Source: Rhizophagus irregularis (Eukaryota > Glomeromycota > Glomeromycetes > Glomerales > Glomeraceae). From it: 64,000 nt of DNA. Numbering within the stretch: position 1 is the first letter of the stretch; each line of letters starts with the position of its first letter. The notes beneath the pieces are model-generated. The model did not search any database and was not told the origin of the DNA. It saw only the letters and a program-made list of their open reading frames with translations. Position numbers and translations under genes: made by a program. The stretch lies in assembly GCF_026210795.1 (NCBI RefSeq), contig NC_089438.1, positions 2,563,501 through 2,627,500 of the forward strand, read 5' to 3'. Positions 21,514 to 33,815 of this stretch are shown in pieces.

Positions 21514-23308
21514 CTAGCTGGATGCCCACGTCTCACACGGGCCTGGCTAATTAAAATTATGAAAATCAGATACCTTTCTGCTAAGCTGTTATATAAAGTC
21601 TAGAATGGTTATTAGCATTAATTTAGAATTTTGTGGTAAATAGGGAATTATAGGCTGTGTATGGCAAGTGATTTTACAGCGCTCACAATCCTTGCAAAAT
21701 ATTTTAAAAATTATTACATATTAATAGGAATATTAATCATTACAAAGTATAACAGATAATGAGTGTCAGTATAAATAATATGCAATACATTTTTTATTAT
21801 AATAGTTATTATAATAGTCATAGTGGTTCATTAGGAAGCCGAGCAAACCTAAAAAACATCCAAAGAATCATTAGACCTAAAAAAAGGTACCAAAATTTAA
21901 AAAAAGAAAAGAAAAAATGATTAGTAATTATGAAAAAGAATTTTTTAAAAAAAATTAAAAATATAATTCAAACTAACCTTCACTCTGAAAAGTACCACCA
22001 AAACCTAAAAAAGAGAAAAGGAGTGTTCCCTACAAAAAAAAAGTTAAATTAGTGATATTTTTTAAAGTTTAAAATTCATTTTCAGAACTTACCCAAAGTT
22101 CTCAAAAATTGATCATCTACTAAAAAAAAGAAAAGAATGAATCATCAATAATGTTTCGTTAAAGAAATAATGTTAGGAAAATATTATTTACCAAAATTTA
22201 CATCTGTCCAAGGTGTTGCAGTAGTACTGTTTAAACTACAAAATATAGAACACAAAATGTTAGTTTTAATGTTTCATTTCATTAAGAAATAAAAAAAAAT
22301 TAATGAAAAACACTTACAAATTCCATGTCTGGAAAGAGCCAAAGAACCACCCTACAGAATGCAAAAATAAACATTAGTAAACATTTTGTTAACTAACATT
22401 ATGTTAAAAGAAGCATTTTAAAAGAACCTACTAAAATTTCACACGTCCAGAATCATGAATAAACCATATAAAAAAGGAAGAAACATGATGTTAGTAAATG
22501 TTTTGTTAAAAAATTTTTCAAAGAAAAAATACTCACCACAATTCTATTCGTGTATAAATTATTCCTTATTCAGTTATCTAAAAAAATGAAAAATCAAACT
22601 GTTAGAAATGGTTGATTAAAAGAAATGTATTAAATCCTTTCTTACCAAATTTCCACGCGTCTGAAGATAAACCAAGAAAACCACTGATACCTAAAAAAAG
22701 AAAGCTTTATTTTTTTTGGTTTTTTTTTGGTTTTTTGCATAGTTATTAAATACCTGTAATTGCTGTTATTAGAAATGTTCAATCCCCCTAGTAAAATCCT
22801 ACTTTGAGAGCTGTGCAGGCATTAGAAATTAAAAATTAAATGTAAAAGAAAAGGTGTATTTTTTTTTAAAAGAAAGGGATTTTTTTTTAAAAGAAAGGGA
22901 TTTTTTTTCGTCATATGGGAAAATTCAGAAACTGAAAAATATTTTTTTTTAAAAAAAAAAAAAGAAAATGTGTCGTATGGAAAAATCCAAAAAACTTTTT
23001 TTTAAAAAAAAACAATGACGATTGCTCAATAAATTTTTTATATTTTATATTACAATTAGTACTAATTGGATTAGTTGCTATAATTTGTTTTTACGCCAAT
23101 CATTTATGCAGCCTAATTCAAAATTGTATTGGGATTAGAGCTGCTAATCAATGTCAAATGATGCGCCACTCCGAATCCCTATATAAAAATCTGTAGCATA
23201 GGGCGCAGACACATGATGATGGATGATCCAATTTAAATCCACCTTTTTATGCAGGGTAGTCAGTCTTAACGTCACGGTCGCACAATGCTTTTTTTTTATA
23301 GATAGAGA
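21514..23308 (-). mobile_element. Non-autonomous Helitron, 1,795 bp
   Basis: On the minus strand the element starts TCTCTATCTATAAAAA at 23308, a typical Helitron 5' end, and finishes with a GC-rich hairpin region (AGGCCCGTGTGAGACGTGGG) followed by ATCCAGCTAG at 21514. The neighbouring host bases are A (23309) and T (21513), as expected for insertion between A and T without target duplication. There is no Rep or helicase. The interior carries a micro-exon-like array on the same strand (22720-21840), as if a spliced gene segment had been captured. Confidence 0.75.
21840..22720 (-). repeat. Micro-exon-like array inside the Helitron
   Basis: On the minus strand, 25-50-nt blocks are each preceded by a T-rich tract ending in TAG and followed by GTAAG, GTAAA or GTGAG. 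Examples are the block ending GACGCGTGGAAATTTG before GTAAG (about 22646) and one ending ACACGAATAGAATTGTG before GTGAG. Intervening sequences contain TACTAAC or CTAAC branch-like motifs. The organisation matches the arrays at 34250-39330 and 55570-57560. Whether it is transcribed or spliced is unknown. Confidence 0.5.
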
Positions 23309-23905
23309 TTTAATTAATAAAGTAATATTTAACAGTTAATGAGATTATGTTATTTCAATCATAGACTATTATATAAATTAATAAATTAATTTTATTACAT
23401 AAATTGTAATAAATTTGATAAAATTAAATTTTTTTCAATGTAAATAAATAATAAAATCGCAATTTTTCAATGAAAACTACTTTTTTTTAAATTTAAATAA
23501 ATGTAATAAAATCATCATAATTTTGCAATAAATTGTAATAAAATCGTAATTTTTTCAATAAAATTGCATTTTTTTTAATAAATTTGATAAAAATCAAAAT
23601 TTTTCATATATTAATAAATAATAAAATCGTAATTTAAAAAGTTTTAAATAAAATGTATCATAATTTTGTAATAAATTGTAATAAAATCGAATTTTTCTAA
23701 TAATCATAAATCATAATTATAAATAATAATCATAATTTTGCAATAAATAATTGTAATATTGTTACTTTTTTCTTCAAAAATAAAATATATTATAAATATA
23801 TAAAAGTCATAATTTTTTTTATAAATATAAGTAATTCATTTACTTTTTTTACTTTTATTCATTTTTCATTTTAATAAAAATAAATAACCAGATTCAAAAA
23901 TAATT
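23309..23905. other. Extremely AT-rich spacer
   Basis: Degenerate repeats of AATAAAATCGTAATTTTTC-like sequence. No gene seen. Confidence 0.5.
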
Positions 23906-24902
23906 TTGAAATATGATGAAACTATTAATAATGGTGTTTTGCAGAAAGGCATGGCTATATCCCGAATTGATAATGAAGATGCATTTCAAATATATAAATT
24001 TTACAATTATATGACCTTAATAAATAACACAGACCTTGATTCAGATGATGGATCTGAAGTAACTTCGCCACTTAAGGCAGAAAATGTATACTTAATTACA
24101 GGAAAATTTTTAACAACTCAAGATGGTTCAATAAACGTCTCTATTACAACTAATGTACAACTCCTTATCGATAAGGAAGATATTCCTATAATAAAACCAA
24201 TTGTACATCTTCTTGGAAAGACTTTGGGGGTATGCAGAATTAACAGAAAGTGGATATACTTTACAAATACAAGTAAAGCCATATTTATCTAAGGATCAAT
24301 TTACTCCATTTACTGTAAATTTAACTCACCCACCAAATGGGTGATTTAAGAACGTGTTAACAAAAGCCAGAAAAAATTCAACAGTTCATACAACAGGAGT
24401 ATTTTTTTTTGCAAAAGATCAATTATACTGTGAAATTTTGGAATTTCAGTTTGTATCAGCAAAAATAGAATCAGATATCAGTATTGCAGTTCCATGGAAA
24501 TCAAAATCTGATTCACATAATGAAGGATCTTCAAAATCTGTTATAGAACAAAGAATTTCTCTCATACAACAGAATTCACCAACACAACCATCATCATCAA
24601 TGACACCAACCAAAAATAAACGTAAAACAAATATGACTAAAATAGCAGATATTTCAAGATCTTTGCTATTGCAAAATCAACAAAGTGATGAAATTCATGA
24701 TAGTGAAATTTCTATTACAAATGAAGAAAATGAAGAAAGAATTAATGAAAATATTGAAGAAAATGAAGAAAGAAATGAAAATATTGAAGAAAATGAAGAG
24801 AGAAACGAAAATATTAAAAAAAAAAATAATACCCAAAAATTTCAAATTCAACAAGAGGTAGAAAAAAACAAAAAACTAAATAATATTTATGAACTAACGT
24901 AA
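23906..24902 (+). pseudogene. Helitron-associated ORF1, decayed copy A
   Basis: Two frames (23906-24292 and 24354-24902) correspond to the single 387-residue ORF on the minus strand at 53657-52494. Copy A is broken by a frameshift near 24228 (GGGGG) and by a TGA at 24342-24344, where copy B has CGA. The shared core reads KAENVYLITGKF, then STVHTTGVFFFA, then CEILEFQF, beta-rich and possibly an OB-fold. The C-terminus is a Glu/Asn-rich repeat. It lies 1.7 kb upstream of a Rep-helicase on the same strand, as does copy B. By analogy with plant Helitrons an RPA-like single-strand-binding role is possible, but no signature proves it. Confidence 0.7.
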
Positions 24903-25463
24903 CCCAGTAATAATCTTTTCTTTAATTTTTTTTATTATCCGTTCTTTATATTTTATATGTAATAAGTACTTTATTTATTTTTTAATGAAATAAATGAAAT
25001 AAAAAAAGTTGCATTTATTTTATTTTTATATCAAAGTATAATTAATTCAATAATTCAAAAAAAAAATTTGAAGTCAACGAAATCAACGTAAAATTTAATT
25101 GCTGATCGTATTACGCATGTCATAGATCACCTGACAAATACGAACTGTTTTTAAAATTCATTTTTATTATCTCGTATTTTTTATATCTTATATGTAATAA
25201 ACATTATATTTATTTATTTTTTATTATATTAAAAAAAAGTAATTATTTTTTTTTAAAAAAAAAATTGAAGTTATTGTAAAATTTAATTGTTGATCCTTAA
25301 TAATAATATATGTTATATATCACTGATCATAAATATACGAACTATTAATGATTTCGTAATAGTTTGATTACTAAATAAATTTATTACTAACATTAAATCA
25401 TAATTAATAATAAAACTGAATCAGATTAAACCAGATTAGTTACAATCTAATTATATATATATA
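24903..25463. other. Spacer between ORF1 and Rep-helicase remnants
   Basis: AT-rich; a stretch around 25065-25110 is loosely duplicated at 25260-25310 (AAAATTTAATTG(C/T)TGATC). No gene. Confidence 0.45.
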
Positions 25464-25465
25464 TA

Positions 25466-26401
25466 CAGTGGTCAAAAAAAGTCCTCAGAATTACAAAAAA
25501 TGCAAAAATTAAGCAACCAGTGATCAGAATTGCTTCAAATTTTGCAGATTTATTACCAAATGTGTGAATATTATGCATACAAAATTTCAGCCATTTATCT
25601 TATTTCCTTGTCTCACAATCGGTTTTTTAATTTCAAAAAAAAATCATTAAAAATTTAAGCAATACGATAACTTGAAATGATTAACATTTTGCGTTCAGTT
25701 ACTAAAAATCAGCTTGTATACTTATAATAAAAAATTATAAACGTAAAAAAATATATTTCTAATTAGTTTATTAAAAAAATTTGATTATAGTTTAATCAGT
25801 CAGTTTTCTGTAAAGTGAGATTAAAAATTGGCTCAAAAGCATTAAAGTCATTAAAATTAAAATAGTAAAATAGTACATTAAAATTATTTGTATTGATAAT
25901 TTTTTTCTATATTTGAATAATATTAATCTATTATTAAATAGTTTTTACAATAATTTATTTATAATTATTATAGTTTAACTTTGGTTATGAATTTTAGTTC
26001 TTTCAATTGATTTTAAGGGTTGAAAACAGTTGCGATCAATTGTGGTAGATAAACTTTGATTCCAATTTTCTTAACAACTAACAAATAATAAAGGGCCAAA
26101 TTTTTTTTGTTAAAATTATCATACCATAAACTATGATTTATAACTGTTCAATTTTTAATAAACTTCAATTTGAATATTATATCAGAATTTCAGATTTTTT
26201 GTAGGTTAAATTTTTGATAACTTACTTTTTTGAACTTAAAAAAATGATTGCGAGACAAAGAAACAAGATAAACAGCTGAAATTTTGTATGCATAATATTC
26301 ACACATTTGGTAATAAATCTGCAAAATTTGAAGCAATTCTGATCACTGGTTGCTCATTTTTTGCATTTTTTTGTAATTCTAAGGACTTTTTTCGACTACT
26401 G
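25466..26401. mobile_element. Tc1/mariner-like element, 936 bp, no ORF
   Basis: Long terminal inverted repeats of about 185 bp begin CAGTGGTCAAAAAAAGTCCT at the left and CAGTAGTCGAAAAAAGTCCT at the right (read inward) and are flanked by TA duplications (25464-25465, 26402-26403). The interior has no transposase, so it is a non-autonomous derivative with unusually long TIRs. It has landed in the spacer between ORF1 and the Rep-helicase remnant. Confidence 0.85.
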
Positions 26402-27289
26402 TATATATATTAAACAAATTAATTTTTGTTCGTATTAATATAACTAAATACTGACACTGATAAACTTTTCAACCAAACTTAAAAATATTTTTTTAATATA
26501 TTTTAAACTGATACATAAACTTTTCATTCAAACTTAGGAATTTTTTTAATACATTTAAAGATGTCTCACAACAAATTTAGAATCTATAGGTTTCAACCTT
26601 ATGAACCACAAGAATCTTCAGCTACTACACATATTCAAATAACTAATTCTCAATATACAAATAATTCTCACTCAATTTTAAATACAACCTCAGCATCATA
26701 TTCACATTTATCACAAACTAATACTCAAAACTTAACTACTCTTACATTCTCTCCTTGGAGACCTTCTCAACGCTTGCGTAGCCTTCACACCCATTTTTAA
26801 AATTCAATTCTTTGCCAATATATATGTTTACCTTGTGCATTTTGTGGAAAATTGTTATATCCTGCCAAAGCAAAATGGATTCCATATGTTGAAAATTATG
26901 CATATCCACTTGAAATAAACTTTCAAAACATTAATATTTATATAAGAGGTGAAGGTTCAACACGTACTGTATGTGTATGTGATAGTTGCAAAAATAATAG
27001 AAAACGATATCCATGTTCACAACTTTATCCTATACCCGATGTAATTGAAGCAATACCAATTGCACAAAGGAGATTCTTGTCACCAATATTTTTACATTGC
27101 TCTTTGGGTAGAAATTTGGATGCAAATAGTTATACTGAATATCGTGCTTTAACAGGAGATATGGAATTCTCAAAAAATATGTGTGCATTAAAGTTATATT
27201 CTGGTATATTAGGAGCATTTTTGACTAATCCTGGCAATCACAATCATAGTGAAAATTTATCATGGCTTACTCCACAATTGTGTTCTGCT

Positions 27290-27533
27290 TAAGGTTGCTT
27301 GCCGAAACCTAGAGGTTTAGGCAAGATAGCGTTTTGCCAAAAAGTGAAATTCTGCCGAAACTATATTAAAGTTATATTAAAAAACTGGCGAAACTTTGGA
27401 GAAAGGCGAAACTGCCGAAACTTATTATAAATGCCAAAACTGCCAAAACTCTGCCAAAACTATAATAAATCTATAGTAAAATTTTGACAAAACTAATCGT
27501 AGGATTTTGAAGAGGTTTAGACAAGCAACCTTA
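27290..27533. mobile_element. hAT-type MITE, 244 bp, 8-bp TSD
   Basis: Ends TAAGGTTGCTTG and CAAGCAACCTTA; flanking 8-bp direct repeats GTTCTGCT at 27282-27289 and 27534-27541. Removing the element and one repeat restores the reading frame of the Rep-helicase as seen in copy B. A second member lies at 59735-59968. Confidence 0.88.
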
Positions 27534-27761
27534 GTTCTGCTGCACAATGGCTTAAAGATAATAACAAATATTTAAGACCATATTCTAGGTTATTATCTGC
27601 ATCATCTCTTATTACAGAAACTTCTTATTTAGATCTATTTCCTACAGCATCTCATATACCCTCTGATACAAATGCTCCACCATTTCAGAAAGGTGATGTT
27701 GTTTTATCATCTACAGAGGACCCCGGATATCTCCAAAACAGGTCATAAGTCACACTTTCGG

Positions 27762-30155
27762 TAAACATGGCATAGCAGCCTTTATCTTTATTAATTATTT
27801 ATCAAACTTTACAAAATTACATAAAAGAAAAAAGAAAAATAAAATAAAAACTAACTAAAAACAAAGCTATATAGTCTCCTAGAAAGAAATTAAAATTAAA
27901 AGAAAATTCAAAAGAAAAATCACTAATACTAACACTTCCTAGATCTCCCCCCTTGATATATTCCAATCAAAGTAGAAGCAACTATGCTAACATAAGGCCA
28001 CGCAAATTCAATTTTTCGGTTCACGTAACATTGAAATTTAAAATTGACCTGGGGACCCGGAGTTTATTGTTTATTAATAAAAAAAGTTTATATATAAAAT
28101 CGTGACATTTGATTGGTTGACTTTTAAAGGGGAAAGATTTTATTTTCGCTCCAGAAGTTCTCAGCCACGTGATAAACTTGCCTGCCAATAAAATTACGTA
28201 TTGATCACGTGATAAACTTTTTATATATAAACTTTTTTTTATTGAAATTTGAAAAAGTGACCCGGCCGGGTGATGTGAACTAAAAAATCGAATTTGTGTG
28301 GCCTAATAACGAATGACGCGCCCACTATTAAAATCAACACTCCATCCTGCAAAAGCGGTTATTAAGTAGCACCGTTAGACGACCCATAAAACCCGAAATG
28401 TGATCAAACCAAGATAATCCATATTGCATCGAGTTTTTTAACCAATCGGTTCTGGAGTCACATGAATCAACATGGGTCGGAGGAGGTAAAGATGAGTAAG
28501 GTATATAAGAAGATTTAGACAAACCTTTAGGCCTTGGAGATTGTTTAAGTGTTGAAGTAATGTTCATCGCATGTTCCCATAATCCTTTATCATACGAACG
28601 CGGATTCCAAATTCGTTTACGGAATTTGTTAACAAAATTGTTATGTATAGCAGTAACTACATTCATGGCAGTGAGGCGAGGAATACCTAAGGTATCAAAA
28701 ACTTCCAGAAAGGTGGTAGGCAAACAGCCACGGACCAGACTATAGGACGACCAGTTACTAGATGAGAAAGACCAACAAGGAAGGGAAGTAATTCTATCCA
28801 CTAAAGGAAAATAGTCACAATTGGCATTATCACCCGCTTCTTTGATTTTATGGGTAAGGTGGTGAAGATAAGATGTTAAAAGTTGGTGTAATCTAACACA
28901 ACGCTTGTTGCATAAAAATAAATGCATAAAATCTTCTAAATGGTCTTCACAAGAACGACAAGTTAGAATTTCCACATATAAATCTGGTCGTGTCCTTTTC
29001 AGTAATTCCAAAGTGGGTAAGTCTTCCAGAAAAAGTTGAAATTTTAGCGTGTAATGTTTGGAGACATTTTCCTTAGTGAAAGAGTTATCAAATTTAGGTT
29101 GAAACATTAATGTGTGCCAAGTAAGAGCCCAGTCAATCATATAACGAGAAGGATCTGTTAAGAGAAAAACAAAACGGAAACGAGAAAGAGCTAAAAGGTC
29201 TTTCATATACAACATTTGATGATATTGTTTAAACAGATGTCTTGGATTGGATTCACAGGTTACGTCATCATAGATCATAATATAATCATGAACAGCTGCG
29301 AGATCGAGACGGGAGATGAGAACCGCATCGTCAGATGTATGGGCAGTATTGGCAAGAGAATCAGCAAAATCGTTCCAGTAAAAATTAGAGTGAGCTTTAA
29401 CTTTGAAAGGCAAAACCGAGAGTTGTTTATCCACAATCAGTTGTTGGATGATGGCTCAAAGTTCAAAATTGGTAGTCTTATAATAAAGACGAGAATCTGA
29501 ATAGTCAGATAAGAAACAATGTTTCAAACCCTCAATGGAAGACTGTGAGTCTATGTAAATATGAATAACAGAGTTGGCAGGAGAGGCTGATAAGGCAGCA
29601 TAAATAGCAGCAGCTTCGGCACGAGAAGAGGAAGGCCAGTCACGAATGATACCCCGCTTATAAGTGGCAATAGAATTAAGAAAGCCAGAGTCTTTGACAA
29701 TTTGAACCCAGCCCCATCCCATAGAAACATCACAAGTTCCTAGATTGATAAGAGAGCCATCAGTGTAAAAGGAGTAATGCGAATCTGAAGAGAGTACGAC
29801 CGATGAAGATGCAGCAACATCACCAGCTGTAAGTAAACGTGAAGTAGATAAAGCATTGTCGGCATTGTTGAAAGAAATATTAGGAATATCAACATCTAAA
29901 ACTGAACGAGTTGAAGGATTACAGTTTGAGGTGACAAAATCCATAATTTCTGCCCATGACACTGTAGCAGTCAAGCTGGATGTGTGACTCATAATGGATG
30001 ATTTCTTCATAGGTAAAATCCATGATTGACTAAGAGAGGCCGAATAGGAGCAGGGCACAGAGCTAGTGGCAACAAATTTCTTTGGATACAAAGATTTGTT
30101 TATATTCAAATTACAGCCGGGACAAGGTCGTAGAGTGATCAAGTCGCTCGGACAA
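27762..30155 (-). mobile_element. 5'-truncated LINE fragment
   Basis: Flanked by a perfect 15-bp repeat AAGTCACACTTTCGG (27747-27761 and 30156-30170), read as its target-site duplication. It carries the RNase H and C-terminal part of a LINE polyprotein on the minus strand but no reverse transcriptase, so it is truncated. The 3' part (27762-28333) is non-coding. Confidence 0.65.
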
Positions 30156-30202
30156 AAGTCACACTTTCGGCAGATTGGCCCATTTTTCAGGGGCTCAAAA
30201 AA
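28334..30202 (-). pseudogene. LINE-type RNase H and C-terminal region
   Basis: One continuous frame of about 620 codons broken only by a TGA at 29456-29458 after TTNFEL. RNase H catalytic residues are visible: Asp in FYTDGS, Glu in SSRAEAAAIYAAL, Asp in IYIDSQS, and the late His/Asp motif KAHSNFYWNDFADSLAN. A zinc-ribbon-like segment precedes it (KCDFCP ... CPGC). After RNase H come about 330 residues with a CRSCEDHLEDFMHLFLC motif, resembling the Cys/His zinc motif near LINE ORF2 C-termini. No reverse transcriptase domain is present. It is not a host gene. Confidence 0.8.
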
Positions 30203-31946
30203 TCATTTTTTGTAAATATCTCAGCATCCAGTGGTCCAATTTTGATGAACTTTTTTTTAAATTGTAGAGCTAATGAGGGCTACAAAATAAAAAAAAGTTC
30301 ATTAAAATTGAATTACTGGATGCTGAGATATTTACAAAAACCGATTTTTTGAGTTTCAGCAAAAAGGGGTGTTTTTGGCCAAAAGTCCATTATGACCTTT
30401 ATATTAGATATCCGGGGTCCTATCTACAGATTTTTCAACAGAAATCCATAATGAAGATTTTTACTACACTCACCTAATGGCTGGATTTATAAAAACACCA
30501 AATACAACACTTCCACTTGCATTTGATAATCCAGATCTTGAACCATTAATTTTTCCAGATTTATTTCCTGATGGTCAAGGACACTTTTATAGTCAAAATG
30601 CAGATGCTTTAGAGGATAATACAATAAAAACAGAAACATATGGAAAATATATAAAACACTGCCTATTATGTGTTGATCCACGCTTTCATCTGCATCCTTA
30701 TTGGCCTCACTATTCGTATTTAAGATTAGAAAAGTTACGAAATCATCAGAATACAATGTGACTCTGGCGTCAAAAACAATCAGATACAATATACTGTCCA
30801 CCAACAGCTTCAGAACTTATTACACGTAGTATATATACAGGAAAATGCATGATTAATGAAAGTAACACTACTACATTACCATCATTTATACGAACAGGAG
30901 ATACATATATACTTTAATGAAAAACTTTTACATATTAATGCTATGATAAGAGAATTTAGATTACCTCCTCTTTTTATTACATTAACTGCAGCAGAATCAA
31001 AATGGATACATTTAAAAGATATATTAAAATCAACAGATAATGGAAATGAAATACCAACAAATAGGCCATTACATACATCTCTTCATTTTACTCATCGCAA
31101 AAGAGAGCTTTGGAATCATGTTTGGAGAAAACCTGCAAATAGCAATTGGGAAATCTCATTCATTTTTTTGAATGTATTGAATTTCAAAATAGAGGAGCAC
31201 CACATACACATACAATACTTTGGATTGAAAAAACAATAGATGAAATGATTAGTGAAAATATAGTTAGATCTACCCTTTCTAATCCAGAACTTGAACCTGA
31301 ACTTTACCAATTAGTGGTGAATCATCAAATTCATACATGTAATCCTAGAAAATGTGGTGGTCCTGTACCTTCTGGCCAAACATGTAAAAAGAATTTTTCT
31401 CGTCCATACTCATTAATTACTTATTATAATGCTGATGAATTTAGATATGTTTACCAGTGTATAACTGAACAAGACAGATGGGTAGTTCCTTATCATGCAC
31501 CACCACTTTTAATATGGAATGCCCATATGAATGCTCAATATGTAAGTACTAAAGGACTTGGTAATTATCTATCTAAATATATTGTAAAATCAGAACCTTC
31601 GCATGTATTTAATATATTAGAAGGAGATAAATATCGTGAACATGTTGTTGCTAGACGTCTTAGTTCAATGGAATGCATGTTTTTATTACTTGGTGAACCA
31701 ATATGCAATTCATCAGTACAAGTAAAATACTTACCTACTGAACCACCAACTACACATTCACGTGCAATAAGACCATTATCAACAATTTCAGATGATGATG
31801 ATGATCCATACTGGAAAGATGCAGTTGAAAAATATTTTGCACGTCCATGTGCTCAACAATTTAACAATATAACTTATCCTAATTACTTCAAAAATTACAA
31901 TTTATTAACAAAAAGACCATCCAATATAATAATAATGAAGTGTATA

Positions 31947-32908
31947 CAGTCAACTCCCTCTATAGTCACTCCCGTTATAGTCACATTCTACTATATAGTC
32001 ACACCAGTTGAATGTTCAAAACACTTTATTATTAAAATCTATCCTATATAGTCACAATCTATCTATAGTCACTATCACACCTATCCTCAAAAATCTTATA
32101 TTAAAAAGAACCGTTTATAATCACAGTTATATAAAGAATATATTAAATAACTTGGCATCTAATAATCGTACAAAGATGTACCATAGCTTGTTAGAATCGT
32201 CTCACTGAGACGAATCGAATGGTGGTAGTTTTATCCTTTTATGATCACTGGCTGATGAGTTATTCAACAAAATGTTAAGCATCGGCATTATTATAATTCC
32301 TTAATTTACGTTTACTGCGCCATTTAACATTTTGCTAAATATCTCGGTACCTAGTGATTGTAAAAAGACGATTAATAGCTCGTTGGAATCGCCTCATCAA
32401 GACGAATCGAATAGTGGTAAGCTTATCTCTCTATGATCAATATTGACGGAGTTACTACTTAAAAACTATTTAATATTTTTTAATTTCGGAAATTGATCTA
32501 GTGATTGGATTTCGATGTATTTTATACCATTAGATTCGTCGCATCAAGACGAATCGAATGGTAGTAAGATCGTCTCTCTAGGATCAATATTGGCAGAGTT
32601 ATTACACAAAAACCATTAATATTTTTTTAATTTCGGAAATTAATCTAGTGATTGGATTTCGATGTATTTTATACCATTAGAACCGTCTCATTAAGACGAA
32701 TCGAATGGCGGTAAGATCATCTCTCTACGATTAATATTGGGGGAGTTACGATACAATAAAGTTTTAAGTATAATTTTGGCCAAAATTATGTTAATTTTTG
32801 GCTGGAATTATGATATACTAATATAAGAAATTTTTTATATAGTCACATCTCTTTATAATCACCAAATATGGACTGTCCCAAATGTGTGACTATAAAGAGA
32901 GTTGACTG
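31947..32908. mobile_element. Pogo/Tigger-like element, 962 bp, no ORF
   Basis: Ends CAGTCAACTCCCTCTATAG and the inverse, flanked by TA (31945-31946, 32909-32910), inside the Rep-helicase remnant. The interior is built from about four imperfect direct repeats of roughly 145 bp containing AGACGAATCGAATGG. The terminal motif is shared with the 189-bp element at 12974-13162. Confidence 0.8.
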
Positions 32909-33815
32909 TATAAATAACCTTAATTATTATGTTGTTAAAAGAACATCTCCATTAGTTGTACGATACAGATATCTTAAAGTCCAAAATGGAGAATTATTTT
33001 TTTACTAGCAACTATTACTTTCTATATCTTGCAGATCTGAAGAAGAATTACTTGGTAATTATACATCTTATAGAGAAAGATATCTAAGTCTTCATTCAGA
33101 TTTTCAAAGTAGCATTCAAAATTCTACAATTGTAACAGCAGAAGAACATAGGCATTCATTGCAAAACCAATTTAATACAATTGTAACTAATATATTAGAA
33201 GATCTTGCAAATCATATTACACCTCAAATAGCTGACATTCTTACAAAACAATTGGATGCTTTAAAATTAATTTCCCCAGTATTTTCACAATCTGCAATAC
33301 TTAATTTACCAGAAGAACAATGTATTGTTTATAATGCAATAACATCTAATCTTGGATTATTACAATCTAAAAAATACCCATTCTTTTTTATAACAGGCTC
33401 TGGAGGTACTGGAAAATCTTACATAATAAGATTAATTATTGACTGGATAAAATCTGAAAATAGAACTTACCTTTTAACAGCTCCAACAGGTGTTGCAGCA
33501 CAAAATGTTAGTGGAATTACAATTCATTCTGCTCTTAGAATAATACAATCAGGGTCAGGTTATCAATCACTAGCTCTTTATGATTTAGAATTTAAAAAAA
33601 AATTGCAAAGCATCCAAATATTAATCATAGAAGAAGTATCCATAGTATCATCATTTCTTTTTAACTTTATATCTAATTTATTTGCAAGAATTCATAATTC
33701 TGATATTGCATTTGGAGGTATTAGTGTGATAGCTGTTGGTGATTTAGCACAACTCCCGCCAGTAAGAGGTGAGGCTGTATTTTATTCATCAATATGGCAA
33801 TTATTTTACTTTTAT

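Larger units (their letters stand above)
27717..30421. mobile_element. TIR element with 8-bp TSD, carrying a LINE insert
   Basis: Terminal inverted repeats AGGACCCCGGATATCT (16 bp), flanked by the 8-bp repeat ATCTACAG at 27709-27716 and 30422-30429, within the Rep-helicase coding sequence. An 8-bp duplication suggests hAT. Inside, 30205-30345 forms a long imperfect hairpin. Most of its length is a nested LINE fragment (27762-30155); without it the element would be about 310 bp. Confidence 0.82.
26561..33815 (+). pseudogene. Helitron Rep-helicase, heavily interrupted copy A
   Basis: Blocks 26561-27289, 27534-27716, 30430-31946 and 32909-33815 together encode the N-terminal two thirds of a RepHel protein collinear with 46392-42278. 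Visible parts: a Cys-rich N-terminal zinc motif (CLPCAFC, CVCDSC), the HUH nuclease motif (FQNRGAPHTHTILW, about 31190), the tyrosine motif (NYLSKYIVK, about 31565), Walker A (GSGGTGKS, about 33400) and GDLAQLPP (about 33738). The remaining helicase motifs are missing after about 33815. Damage: TAA at 26798-26800, TGA after HQNTM (about 30759), frameshifts near 30915 and 31148, a TAG near 33005, and insertions of a hAT MITE, an 8-bp-TSD element and a pogo-like element. It cannot be functional. Confidence 0.88.

Noticed and set aside
30856-31239. 127-codon ORF as an independent gene
   Set aside because: It is one frame-shifted piece of the Rep-helicase remnant, collinear with copy B.
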